A stretch of DNA of 64,000 nt, from contig JAQMRL010000005.1 of the NCBI GenBank assembly GCA_035578175.1, positions 51,255,722 to 51,319,721 on the forward strand, given 5' to 3'. Source of the DNA: Catonia carolina (Eukaryota > Arthropoda > Insecta > Hemiptera > Achilidae). This document shows, piece by piece, positions 9,608-19,350 of this stretch. The notes beneath the pieces are model-generated. The model had not been told where the DNA came from. It was given only the letters and a program-made list of their open reading frames with translations, and did not search any database. Position 1 is the stretch's first letter. Every line of letters begins with the position of its first letter. A program made the position numbers and the translations under genes.

Positions 9608-9977
9608 ATTTTCTGGTATTTTTTCATGAAAATCTGTAAAAATTGGATTTTTTAAGATTACGGCCTTAGTAAGAATTTTACTACAAAAGTAGACTATATA
9701 ATAAAATTAATAGCAATTAAAATATTTACAACTTTTATTTCAAGCATTTTTCTCTACAGAGCCTAGTGTAAAGTGAAAGAATGATTTGCTTTATTATTAA
9801 GCCAAACTAAGGTTGGTTTTCATTTTGCATCATTCACTTAAGATTAAAATTAGGTTAAATTATTTGAGGTTAATTTTTTATATATTCTATAGTTTTATTA
9901 CTAATGTTAGGTTAGATTGTTCATTATTTGTATTGGCAAGAGAAAGTTGTGTGAGTGTTTCGCAGCAGATTTTTACT
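9608..9977 (+). repeat. TTGCC element, 3' part
   Basis: It shares TTTCTCTACAGAGCCTAGTG, the TTGGTTTTCATTTTGCATCA block and GGCAAGAGAAAGTTGTGTG with the copy at 39460-40423. The terminal hairpin is decayed (GTTTCGCAGCAGATTTTT). The 5' half is absent. Confidence 0.85.
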
Positions 9978-10440
9978 TTAGTTATTAATAGGTTTCAATA
10001 AAGTGAAAAAATAATGAGCTAATTAATTAATTGTGGTTGATTTGTCAATAATACGTAACAAAATTCAGTTGGATTAATTTTACTAAATGCTTTGTCATCT
10101 CCGTAAGATTACCGCGTTAATAAATGACTACTTGGTGTATTAAAGATAAATTAACACTGTACTTGAAAAGGGAAAATACCAATGTATAAAATATTGTTTA
10201 CTTACGAAATATAAACTTGTTCAAGTAACACAATATTTACATAAAGGTGATTACTTTAAATTCCTGGATTTAACTGATGATTTTCCGGGTTATAAAAAAA
10301 ATTGTTAATAAATTTTTATTATTTGTGGGATTGTTTGATTTTGGGCTGGGTTTCTCAGAAAGGAATAGGCTAGTTTTGTTGTGACAAGTGATGTAATACG
10401 TCTCATTCTCCTGAGCTTTAATAATTGAATGTGTGTTATT
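9978..10440. other. no recognisable feature
   Basis: AT-rich; nothing supported. Confidence 0.4.
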
Positions 10441-10815
10441 TAAAAATCTGGTATGAAACATTCACATGACTTTATTTTTCCAATTTTTATAATGAACAAT
10501 TTATTCATGAACAAATAATGTAAATTAAAATATAATCTAATTTTAATCATGAGTAAATGACACAAAATTAATATCAACCACTGTAGAACTTAAAAATACG
10601 GAAAATCAGTAACTGCATCTAAACTAGGCTCTGTAGAGAAAAATATTTTAAATAAAAATTGTAGGTTTTTGTAATTTCCTATAATTTTGATGATGTACAC
10701 TTTTTTCGTAAAATGTAGGTATATAAGACCGCAATCTTAAAAAAAAAATTGTTTTACGAGAGCACAGCCTATCCTAGTTATGTTTATCTTATCTTGTAGA
10801 AAATAAACAATTTAG
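10441..10815 (-). repeat. TTGCC element, 3' part
   Basis: The minus-strand terminus AAATCTGGTATGAAACATTC is a variant of the family end. It is followed by GGCTCTGTAGAGAAAAATAT and, after a deletion, CTTATCTTGTAGAAAATAAA from the middle of the element. The 5' third is missing. Confidence 0.8.
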
Positions 10816-10824
10816 TAAATCAGT

Positions 10825-12256
10825 TTGCACTCGATCTGCTAGTTCCAAGGCTACAAAAAGTAGTTCTGTTTCTTATCACATGGTCAGCCAATTATGACGA
10901 GCATTTAAGAACAGAAGAGGTAGAAGTATATAAGACATTATAGTCCGATTCACGAAAGAAAACACCTGTCTTTAAACAACAATATCTTTTGAACCGTTGT
11001 ATGTAAAACCAATTACTACACATCAAATTTAAGGTAGTTTTATCGATAGTTACAGGATTACATTAACATACGAGGTGTGGCTATTAAATAACGAGACTGA
11101 CGTTGTAAAACTTTTGTTTATTTTATACAGAATCACTTATTGTCACTTTCAATATACACTCCTTCTCTATCCCTACAACGCTCCGTGCAAATTTTCTATG
11201 GTTGGAAACAGTGCTGGAAGTCATCTTCTGTCAGCTCCTTCAGGACACGTGCCGCTTTCTCTTTTACAGCTTCTACAGACTCAAATCTTGTCCCTTTTAA
11301 TGCAGATTTCACCTGAGAGAACAGGTAGAAGTGACATGGTGCAAGATCTGGTGAATAAGGTAGATGTTCTAACACTGAGATGCTGTACTTGGCTAGAAAC
11401 CTTTTGACAGATAACGCGGAATGGCTGGCGCATTGTCTTGGTGGAGAACCTATGATTTGTTCTTCCACATTTTGGGGTGGTTTTTCCTTACTCTTTGACG
11501 TAGTTTAGAAAGTACCTCAAGGTAGTAATATTGATTAATTGTTTGACCTTCAGGAACCCAGAGAAGGTGCACAATCCCATGGATATAAAATAGAAACAAT
11601 CATCATTGCTTTAAATTTTGACTTTCTCATTCGAGCTTTTTTGGCTCTCGGTGAAGTTCGGCTCTTCCAGTACATGGATTGGCTCTTCGTTTTCGGATCA
11701 TAAGTAAAAAACCATGTTTCATCACATGTTATTATCTTCTACCTGTTCCCTAAGGTGAAATCTTCATTAAAAGGGACAAGATTTCAGTGTGTGGAAGCTG
11801 TAAAATAGAAAGCGGCACGTGTCTTGAAGGAGCTGACAGAAGATGACTTCCAGCACTGTTTCCAACAATGGAAAATTTGCATGGAGCGTTGTAGGGATAG
11901 AGAAGGAGTGCATATTGAAGGTGACAATAAGTGATTATGTATAAAATAAAAATACATTTTTTTACAACGTCAGTCTCGATATTTAATAACCACACCTCGC
12001 ATAGTCAAGATTTATATCCTCCGAGATTAATGTATTTCACCATTATCCACCTTATTATTCACCTTGTGGTGAATGAAGTGAAGGTGTCATTTGCAGCGTG
12101 AAAAGTAAATGCTTCTCAGAGGGCCTGGGATGCTGATAAGCGTACTTTTCCACTCGGTGAAGAAGGCATGGTAAACCACCTCATTTTACTTAGTAAAGCC
12201 TCTTGAGGTTCAAACCATCTTTTCGGCTGATGGCTCAAGCAACAACACAAATTAAT
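10825..12256 (+). repeat. CAA-tail SINE split by about 1.1 kb of inserted DNA
   Basis: The 5' part is at 10825-10940 (GCACTCGATCTGCTAGTTCC to the AAGACAT block). The 3' part is at about 12012-12256 (ATCCTCCGAGATTAATG to GGCTGATGGCTCAAGCAACA). Together they make one SINE. The inserted DNA holds the mariner derivative at 11071-11999 plus about 130 bp of unassigned sequence on its left. Confidence 0.75.
11071..11999. mobile_element. mariner derivative with two opposed 3' ends
   Basis: Both ends carry the same inverted repeat (CGAGGTGTGGCTATTAAATA on the left; a close variant inverted on the right). TA precedes the left end; the right flank is CA. Inside, the minus-strand part from the left end to about 11735 encodes mariner transposase in order: HVVMKHGFLLMIRK, RAELHREPKKARMRK, then PYSPDLAPCHFYLF, VKSALKGTRFESVEAVKEKA and TEDDFQHCFQ. 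The third catalytic Asp (LAPxD) is His. From about 11737 to the right end the same 3' region appears again on the plus strand (VKSSLKGTRFQCVEAVK and onward). The element is thus a long imperfect palindrome of transposase 3' ends and lacks the N-terminus. Confidence 0.85.
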
Positions 12257-12319
12257 TAGAGCATTAGAAATGAATTAGTCTTAGAATTTGGTTTAGAATT
12301 AGACTCGGATTGTGGAGGC

Positions 12320-12660
12320 TATGAATCGATTAGGAGCTTTCGAGGTTTGGGTATTTAGAATAATGCTACACATTTCGTGGACCAGTCAAGGATGACGTCG
12401 ATTTTTTGAGACGTGTAGGAATGTAAAAGGGAGTCAATTAACATAACCAAACGAAGAAAGACTATCTACTTTCGTCATTCATACAGGGATGATCAGATGA
12501 GTTTCTCACCCTTATTTTTGAGGGCAAAGTTGAGGGTAGGTGCAGACCTGGCAAAGAAAAAATGATAATTTTTGAAGAATGTTGAGACTGGAAAAAAATA
12601 AATACGCACACTCTTTTGAGGGTGGTTTACGATAGAAAACGGATTTACCAGACTTGTAGC
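12320..12660 (+). mobile_element. degenerate LINE ORF2 C-terminal fragment
   Basis: The plus strand reads, with frameshifts, RLGAFEVWVFRIMLHISWTS, then VDFLRRVGM, then DEFLTLIFEGKVEGRCRPGK. This parallels AFEMWxYRRILxIxWT, EVLRR and LILEGKxEGxRxPGR of insect non-LTR retrotransposons and the copies at 42933 and 49054. It is badly decayed. Confidence 0.6.
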
Positions 12661-13620
12661 CAATCTTCATTGATGGAGTCGGCCTCTAAGAATTTATTTC
12701 CTTTTTACCCTTTCCGAGTTTGAATTCCAATTGTTTTAGTGTTTCTGTTCATCATCTAAGAATCAAACTTACCGAATTTCAGTTTTCTGTGTTAGTGAAA
12801 AGTTACAGAATTAGCGTGAGTAATTGAGTTAGTCAGCCAGTGGTTGGAAAAATTTCAAATTAAAAAATTCTACGTCTTATTTAACAGAAAATGTAATGGG
12901 TATTTCTCGATACCACATAGATTATGTTTAAATTTAGTTTCAGTATTTTTACTGAGAGCAATTCTGATGTTTCACGTATTTAGATTACGTCAGATATAAG
13001 TATATCAATGTATATGTTTAGTATTGTCAATGTATAATTGACAAGAAAAATTATTTCGTTTTTTAGTGGCTTAATTTTTATTTAGGAATACAATAGTAAA
13101 AAGGTTCAGAATATAAAACTTATTATTTTATCATTAAATTGCAAAATAAAGTTATGCAATATTTATTTTTAGATATTTACTTTATTTTTTTTAACAGTTA
13201 TTAATATTGGTCCAGTTACAAAATCAACTTGTAAACAAGTTATTTATGTAATCGTAATTGAATATATTGCTATTAACAAAAATTTTTAGCATTTAAGATT
13301 TATAAATTTATTTTACTTTTTTCTAAAATATTGCAAAATTATACTCGTATATTATAAAATATAAGTGTATTGGGACATTGATTTGAAAAATTAAAAAAGA
13401 TCTGGGAAGAAAATTTGGGGAATATGAGAAAATTAAAAAAAAGTTTATTAATTATTCTAATGTAGAAAAATTAATGATTAGTTATATGGCTTTTTTCACT
13501 TAATAAAGAAGCCATCAACAATCTATATTACGCAGAAAGGTGACTTCAGTGGTTCGACTGCTGTCTTGCAGATCAGTTAAAGAAGTGCGGTAGGCGGAAA
13601 CTGAATTGATGTGAGGATAT
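12661..13620. other. unannotated AT-rich stretch
   Basis: No gene or dispersed repeat recognised. Poly-A/T runs are common from 13080 to 13500. Confidence 0.4.
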
Positions 13621-14172
13621 TTAACTACCAGCAAGAAAGAAGGAGCAGGAGAAAGAGAAGGAAAGCGGAAGGAGAGGAGGTGGACGTGGAGAATGAAGAG
13701 GCAAAGGAGGAGGAAGAAGAAAAGAATAAAGAGAAAGATGAGAAGAAGAAAGAGAAGGAAGGGAAAGAGAAAGAAGAAAAGGAAAAAGGAGGAAAGGAGG
13801 GGAAAGATTAACAAGAAAAAGGAGGAAAGAAGGAGATAGAAGTAGACAAGAAGGAGGAGGAAGAGGAAGAGGAATAAGAGGAAGAAAGAGAAGGAGGATG
13901 AGCAGGAAGAGGAATAGGAGGAAGAAGGAGAGGAGGAGGAAGAGGAAAAGGAGCAGGCGGGAGAAGGAGAGAAGGAAGAAAGTGAGAAGAAGGAGGAGAA
14001 ATAGAAAGAGGAAGAAGGAAGGAGGCGAAGGAGAAGGAGGATGCGGGGTAGGAAGGAGACGAGGAATAGTAGGAAGAAGGAGAGAAGGAGGAGGTGGAGA
14101 AACAGGAAGAAGGAAACAGAAGGAGACAAATAGGAGGAGAAGGAGGAGGAGGAGGACGAAGAAGAAGAAGAA
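13621..14172 (+). repeat. purine tract of about 550 bp (GA-rich, plus strand)
   Basis: An almost unbroken run of A and G built from AGG, AAG, GAGGA and AGAAGG units, irregular enough to be an old expanded microsatellite. It ends in GAAGAAGAAGAATAATAA. Long frames translate only to Lys/Arg/Glu or Phe/Leu/Ser repeats and are not genes. Mirror-symmetric purine runs of this kind can form triplex DNA. It is similar in composition to the tract at 48355-49053 but in the opposite orientation. Confidence 0.9.
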
Positions 14173-15404
14173 TAATAATTTTTTCATTCTATTTTTGATT
14201 CTTTTAAAAAAGTCTACCATTGGGTATGAAATAGAGGGAAAATTTGGATCAATTTTAAATTTTTGTAGAAAAAAAATTTTTGTTTTTACGAAAATTAATT
14301 TTCGTGATATCGTTTAACCGCCTGTACGATCCAATCCCTGCAGTTTTACCGTTTTCATAATTAGCTGATTAGCTGGTAAACCGCAAAAGTTGGTATTGTA
14401 TTCCAATTAATTTACCAAAACTAGGCTGATTTTCTGGAACTGTTAGGCTACATAAGTTTAGTCATTCGTTTGCATTATTTATTTTTTTAAATATATATAT
14501 TTTCTTGTTCATCAGGTAAAAATATCAAGTAGGTTCATAATATTTATAAATGCTATTAAAATTTTCAAAATATTTCTTGAATTCAAAAGATTATTAACTT
14601 ATAATAAAAATAATTAAAACTGACCTGAAAATATAAAATTATTATTTTCTTAAGCTATCTACAGATAATAATTATAATAATTAATATCAATTTTTAAATA
14701 GGTTTATAATTAAGTTATTATAAAATAATTAGTTTTTAATATATTAAGTGGGTTTTTCATGTAAAATATTTTTTAAGTACACCAAAAACAGTAAATAACC
14801 CTGACATCTTTAAGAGAACTTTACTCAGAAATTTATTTCAAGTGATTATTATTTTTGAGATAGGTAACAGTTTTTTAAGTGATGAAATTCTAAAATTTTA
14901 TAAAATTGTGTCAATGTAAAAAAAGTTATTATTTGAATATAATTATGTGGAATTGATTTAACAAATAATTATAATTAATACCTAATGTTGAATGAGATCT
15001 AAAGTCCCTTTTCTGGCCCTTCCTTTGATTTCGTTCTGTGACTAGGTACAAAAAATAGGCAGTTTTAACCTAGTTAGTTAGACCTTCTGCAGATTTTGAA
15101 TAGGCAGGTTACTCCACCCTGTGAAGAATAAAGGTTTTACGAAGGATCGGTAAATTGGACAAGTTATTACACGTTTAGTATGTTACAACGAAACTTTTTG
15201 GTGACTTGTGTTCGTAACACAGGTCAACAAAATTAAGGAAATTGAAAGTTGTTTGTAATCTGATAACTGATTTTAGTGTTATTTTGTGCGCTGATTTCAA
15301 ATATGGCTACCGTTTTTTCCATCACGTAAGGATATTTCACAACACTGAAAAAAGAAAATGGAGATTGTCGTTGTAAACGAGTACAAAGAAATATTTGAAA
15401 TAAC
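14173..15404. other. unannotated AT-rich stretch
   Basis: Very AT-rich, with no recognised gene or dispersed repeat. Confidence 0.4.
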
Positions 15405-15763
15405 AGTAGTAAGTTTTTAAATTTTCTACAATTTCGATTATACTGTACTGTATACACTTTTATCCTAAAATACATATGAAGGTAGCAATCTTAAAAAGGA
15501 ACATTTTTTTCTACGAGAGCACCACAGCTTCCGCAAGAATTTGGTGCCTACGCTATCAAGTAGAGCATATAAAATGTACTAAATAAGGGTTTAAAAAAAA
15601 AACATCGTAGGAGCCGTTTTTGAGTAAATCGCAAAAACGTGAAAAATTACACGAATAAACTACTACTTCCGGTTGACAAATGTTCTTGTTGGGTCCTCTA
15701 GTAGTACCTAATTAAATTTTCAAGTTTCAACTTGGTACGATGTTCCGTTCTTGAGATATTTTG

Positions 15764-15767
<4 letters not shown>

Positions 15768-15799
<32 letters not shown>

Positions 15800-15803
15800 A
15801 GCG

Positions 15804-15842
<39 letters not shown>
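15768..15842. repeat. (CA)n/(CG)n microsatellite
   Basis: A run of CA with an internal GCGCGCGCGC block. Every well-preserved TTGCC element carries a (GT)n run at this internal position, so this is part of the element. Confidence 0.95.
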
Positions 15843-15845
<3 letters not shown>

Positions 15846-15888
15846 GACCAATCGCTAAAACATGTTTTTCGGGTTCGGGCCTGAAAAC

Positions 15889-16104
15889 CCAACATTTTCC
15901 TTGTAGTATGATATAAAATGTTCTGAGGGATGTGGAGGGTTGTTTGTTGATGTCGGATCAAGTGGCCAGGCGGCGAGCTTTTGGTTAGTAAGGCGGTTGT
16001 GGCCTCCTTGGGGCTGGACGAGAACGCCTCAATTGAGTCCAACACTACTTCCCTCATCGTGAGGGAGTGAACATGAGTTGTTCTCGCCGCCTCGGATAAA
16101 AAAA
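15889..16104 (+). mobile_element. retroposed LINE 3' end in a TTGCC element
   Basis: A 216-bp insert ends GATAAAAAAAGG. It is flanked by near-identical GGCCTGAAAAC (15878-15888) and GGTCTGAAAAC (16105-16115), an 11-bp target duplication with one mismatch. Its last 165 bp, with GTCGGATCAAGTGGCCAGGC and TTCTCGCCGCCTCGGATAAA, recur inverted at 61712-61872. The poly-A end and target duplications indicate reverse-transcribed insertion. The parent element is not identified. Confidence 0.8.
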
Positions 16105-16195
16105 GGTCTGAAAACGTGTATATCCGGTGAAAACTCTATTTCGGAAAATCGACAAGAAAACAATACTTTCCTCCCTTTACATTCATATAGGCAAA

Positions 16196-17119
16196 AGCAA
16201 TTGAAAATTGAAAATTATGTCAATCAAAGCCTATCTATGTGAAGAAGTGAGGAATTATCACTTATAAATTCCGAGTACAGTTATTTTCATACAATTACTA
16301 CCCGCGTTAAAATTCATAGAAGACCAGGAAAGAAGTATCCTCAGTTTTTTATTTATCAATTAGGATCATTGGAATGTAGGATGTAATTTGGTAGATAAGG
16401 TTGTTAAATATTTCTTTTCTAAGAAACTTTACTTATACAAATGGAATTTTATTTACAGAAAATTATTCTAAAATTGTAATAAATATACAGCTGAACAAAC
16501 AAACGGAAATATGTTTTAATCATTACATTCATCTTTTTATAACAATGATTTAATTTTAATACTAAATATTGTGTTGTATTGTAATACTGTATTTAATCTA
16601 ATATTACACATAATTTTCCGTAGAAATCTTTTGTTAAATAATGAAATAAAACTAAACATTAGTACAAGGAAAGTAAGCATAAATGTCATAAAATTTTATG
16701 ATAATCATAAATATTCTTACAATGTCACGATGAATATCCTAAGTGTTGATTAATAGAAATAACGTTTTGAAGTAGAGATTTCCTAGTAGACTGCGTCAAC
16801 ATTATACTGAAACGATTTTTATAAAAAAGGGTAATAAAATTTTAGATTAAGCTAATAATCTCATTGTTGCGTATTCTAGAAAATTTTGAGGGTATTTACA
16901 AAATAGGTAGTATATTTAGAATTCATTGTCATTTACGTACATCGAGTACATTTGCTGACATATACAGGAAGGAAAATTCATACGTAGACTATGAATTTTT
17001 CTGTATTGCTTTGACAAACCTCAATGCATAAAACATAGGCCTACGTCATCTGCATATCACCTCCTCAAGTCAAAAGTATTTAGCCTACTCAGAGAGTTAA
17101 AAACCTAATTCATGTTTGT
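16196..17119. other. unannotated AT-rich stretch
   Basis: No recognised gene or repeat. Confidence 0.4.
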
Positions 17120-17270
17120 AATGTAAAACAAACTAATTTTAATCTTGAGTGAATGACGCAAAATGAAAATCGACCTCTGTAGAACTTAAGAATACGGAAA
17201 ATCAGTTATTTTCTCTAAATAGGCTCAGTAGAGAAAAATGTTAAAAATAAAAGTTGTAGGTGTTTTAACA
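17120..17270 (-). repeat. TTGCC element, short internal fragment
   Basis: It shares TTGAGTGAATGACGCAAAAT, AATACGGAAAATCA and GAGAAAAATGTTAAAAATAA with the 3' third of the family. Both ends are missing. Confidence 0.75.
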
Positions 17271-17836
17271 GGTTGACTCCCAAGTCAATTTTTGCAATTT
17301 TGCTTAAAAACCCATACCTATTTTATGGTTCTTTTGCTTTTTATAATTAATTTTCTTTCAAGTCTAGCGTATTGTAAGGCTTAAATTTTTGGCTCTGTTT
17401 TTTAGGTGAGAGACTGATCAGGTACTCAAGAGTAAAAAAATCAAATTTACTGTGAAGGACTGATTCTCACTGAAATTTTACTTGTATTTCTATAAAATAT
17501 GATATGTATTTTATAAATAATTTACTTTGGGGTATTTTTCAATAAAATTACACAAACATCGATGTTGCATCTCTTTATCAAGCTGTTGTTCGGCGAGTGG
17601 TAAACTTGAGTACCAGTTGTCTACATGGAGGCACCAACCAGAGTCAAATTTTACAATGCAAAATATATTGCAATATGAAAACCGTAAAAAAATAAAAAAA
17701 TAAAATGATTTTTCATTATATACTATTATTAAAACATGTTAATAATTCAATAATAAACTATAATAATAAACGATATTATGTAATAGTAATAATAAACTGT
17801 CAAGTTCACCAACTCATTTTTGACTCGATCGGATCA
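17271..17836. other. no recognisable feature
   Basis: AT-rich; ATAATAATAAAC-type runs at 17745-17800. No gene recognised. Confidence 0.4.
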
Positions 17837-18890
17837 AGCAGGGGAGACCGGGGCTAGTTGGTGCACTTTTTACATATTTTTTTTGTACCTATTTATGAAG
17901 TATTTGAGATTTTGTTTTATGCTGATGACATACCTTAACATATCAGCCTTAAAGTCCCAATTTTTTAATTTAAACATTTTGTGAGTTATGAACATATCAA
18001 GTCATTAAAACCCATGCGTCAACTTACCTCAACCTCGGGGGTAGTTGGCGCAGTAGAATATATATACCTGCGGTAAGTTGGCGCATGTTATTATTCATTC
18101 ATTAAATTAAAATAAAACAACATCTGAAACGAATTATTATAATGAATGTTATTGATAAATTGGTTTATCAGAGCAGGTAATGAAAACAAAACTAACTTTT
18201 CCAGTAATCTACAGTTTTAAAAATCTATGTTTTAATGCTTATCAGACGTCTAAATAGGTTTACTCATTTTAACCAAACAAACTACAAAACTACTTAAAAA
18301 TAACAGATTACTTTATATTATTTGGGTTAATTTTGAATACAGTAATAAACATTAGGAAACTTTAAACCGTTGTAGGAACCTACAATCATATGACATTGGA
18401 CATATAAATCACAATTAGCACACCTAAAGAACATTTTTGGCTCTCTTGAACAGCTTCATGGACCCACAACATGAAGTGCGCCTTATCCAAGGCTCTCCTG
18501 GTTTGCTTATGTTTTTTTTTTGTAAGCTGAAAGACAATACAAACATAGTGTACTGCATACGGTGTTCTTTTCCTTTCCTCCCTGTAGTTTTTAACACGTT
18601 TCTTATCTTTGGCCGGAGACTTTCTAGAAATGTTTTCCCTTGTTCCATTTTTTAAGCTTCTAAAGAACGTTCACCTATCCTGTTGACGTCACGGGTACTG
18701 CGTTTAGCCCTTCGATCGTCTTTTGAGATACTTTCTGGCAGAACCTAGTTAGAGTTCTATCAGGGATGTCAAATGTTTTAGCTACACTTCTTATCGATTT
18801 GCTATTCAGCTTTACTTTCCTGGTAGCTCGTAACATGATATCAGGCAGAGTACTTCCCCTTTAAGTTTTTCTTTTGTAGTTTTGCATTTT
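17837..18890 (-). mobile_element. pogo/Tigger-like transposon remnant
   Basis: The left side starts CAGGGGAGACCGGGGCTAGT and holds a cluster of AGTTGGYGCA motifs (17853, 18043, 18076, and inverted near 18017), which look like subterminal repeats. The right side encodes a decayed transposase on the minus strand. The matching right terminus was not found, so the full extent is uncertain. Confidence 0.55.
18690..18887 (-). pseudogene. pogo-type transposase HTH fragment
   Basis: The minus strand from 18887 reads MQNYKRKT, a stop, RGSTLPDIMLRATRKVKLNS, then KSIRSVAKTFDIPDRTLTRF. NYKRKT at the start and the SIRxxAKxFxIPxxTLxR helix-turn-helix are what pogo/Tigger-like (psq-type) transposases show at their N-terminus. 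The in-frame stop makes it a pseudogene. The minus-strand frame at 18424-18648 downstream has Trp- and Cys-containing residues (EPWIRRTSCC) that might be the remains of a C-terminal zinc-binding domain, but this is weak. Confidence 0.6.
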
Positions 18891-18987
18891 CTGTAAAAAT
18901 TTATAAATATTTAAGGCTTAATCCCACAAAATTCACGTCCATGACACGAGTCGAGAGACTGATGACAAAAATAAAATTCTTTTCAGA

Positions 18988-19205
18988 AGAGGTAGAGGTG
19001 TAAAAGACACTAATCAGAGTTATCTCCACTGAAAATAATGAATTTCATTATTCAGCCAGACCCTGTGATGAATGAAGGTGTAATATTTGGCAGGGTGGAA
19101 AGTAGATGTTTTTCAGATGACTTGGCATGCTGATAAGCATACTTTTCAACAAAGTGAAGATGGCTAGACGTTAAAATCACTCCTTCGGGTGATGACCTAA
19201 ACAAC
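18988..19205 (+). repeat. CAA-tail SINE, 5' truncated
   Basis: It starts at AGAAGAGGTAGAGGTGTAAA and runs to GGGTGATGACCTAAACAACA. An internal deletion removes part of the 3' third. Its 3' flank is shared with the copy at 27191 (see 19206-19305). Confidence 0.85.
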
Positions 19206-19305
19206 AATAACAGGAAATATATCCAAAAACACAACACATTCGATTTTTGCATAGAAAGTTATGTTAAACTTCCAAAAATCAAAGAGATTGTATCATTTTA
19301 CTTCC
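19206..19305 (+). repeat. 100-bp 3' flank shared with 27090-27190
   Basis: The bases just after the SINE tail (ATAACAGG, ATATCCAAAA, ATCAAAGAGATTGTATCATT) also follow the SINE copy at 27191-27570, in the reverse orientation. No other CAA-tail SINE in the window has this flank. Confidence 0.8.
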
Positions 19306-19350
19306 TCAAGAGGTTCAAACCAGCCTTTTGGTTGATGACTAAACAACAGA
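19306..19350 (+). repeat. CAA-tail SINE, last 45 bp only
   Basis: TCAAGAGGTTCAAACCAGCC followed by TTTTGGTTGATGACTAAACA: a severely 5'-truncated copy, as expected for reverse transcription starting at the 3' end. Confidence 0.75.

Larger units (their letters stand above)
15405..16195 (-). repeat. TTGCC element, 5' half, with an insertion
   Basis: The minus strand carries the family 5' part: TATAGGGAGGAAAGT-type start (16170-16195), GTTCTTGAGAT/ACGATGTTCCG block (15735-15755), CCGGAAGTAGTAGTTTATTC and CGAGAGCACCACAGC. The internal repeat is expanded to CA/CG dinucleotides at 15768-15842. It is interrupted at 15889-16104 by a LINE 3' end. Confidence 0.85.

Noticed and set aside
13515..14317. 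Long open frames of Leu/Ser/Phe or Lys/Glu/Arg on both strands
   Set aside because: They arise from the purine tract, occur in several frames at once, and have no domain or complexity.
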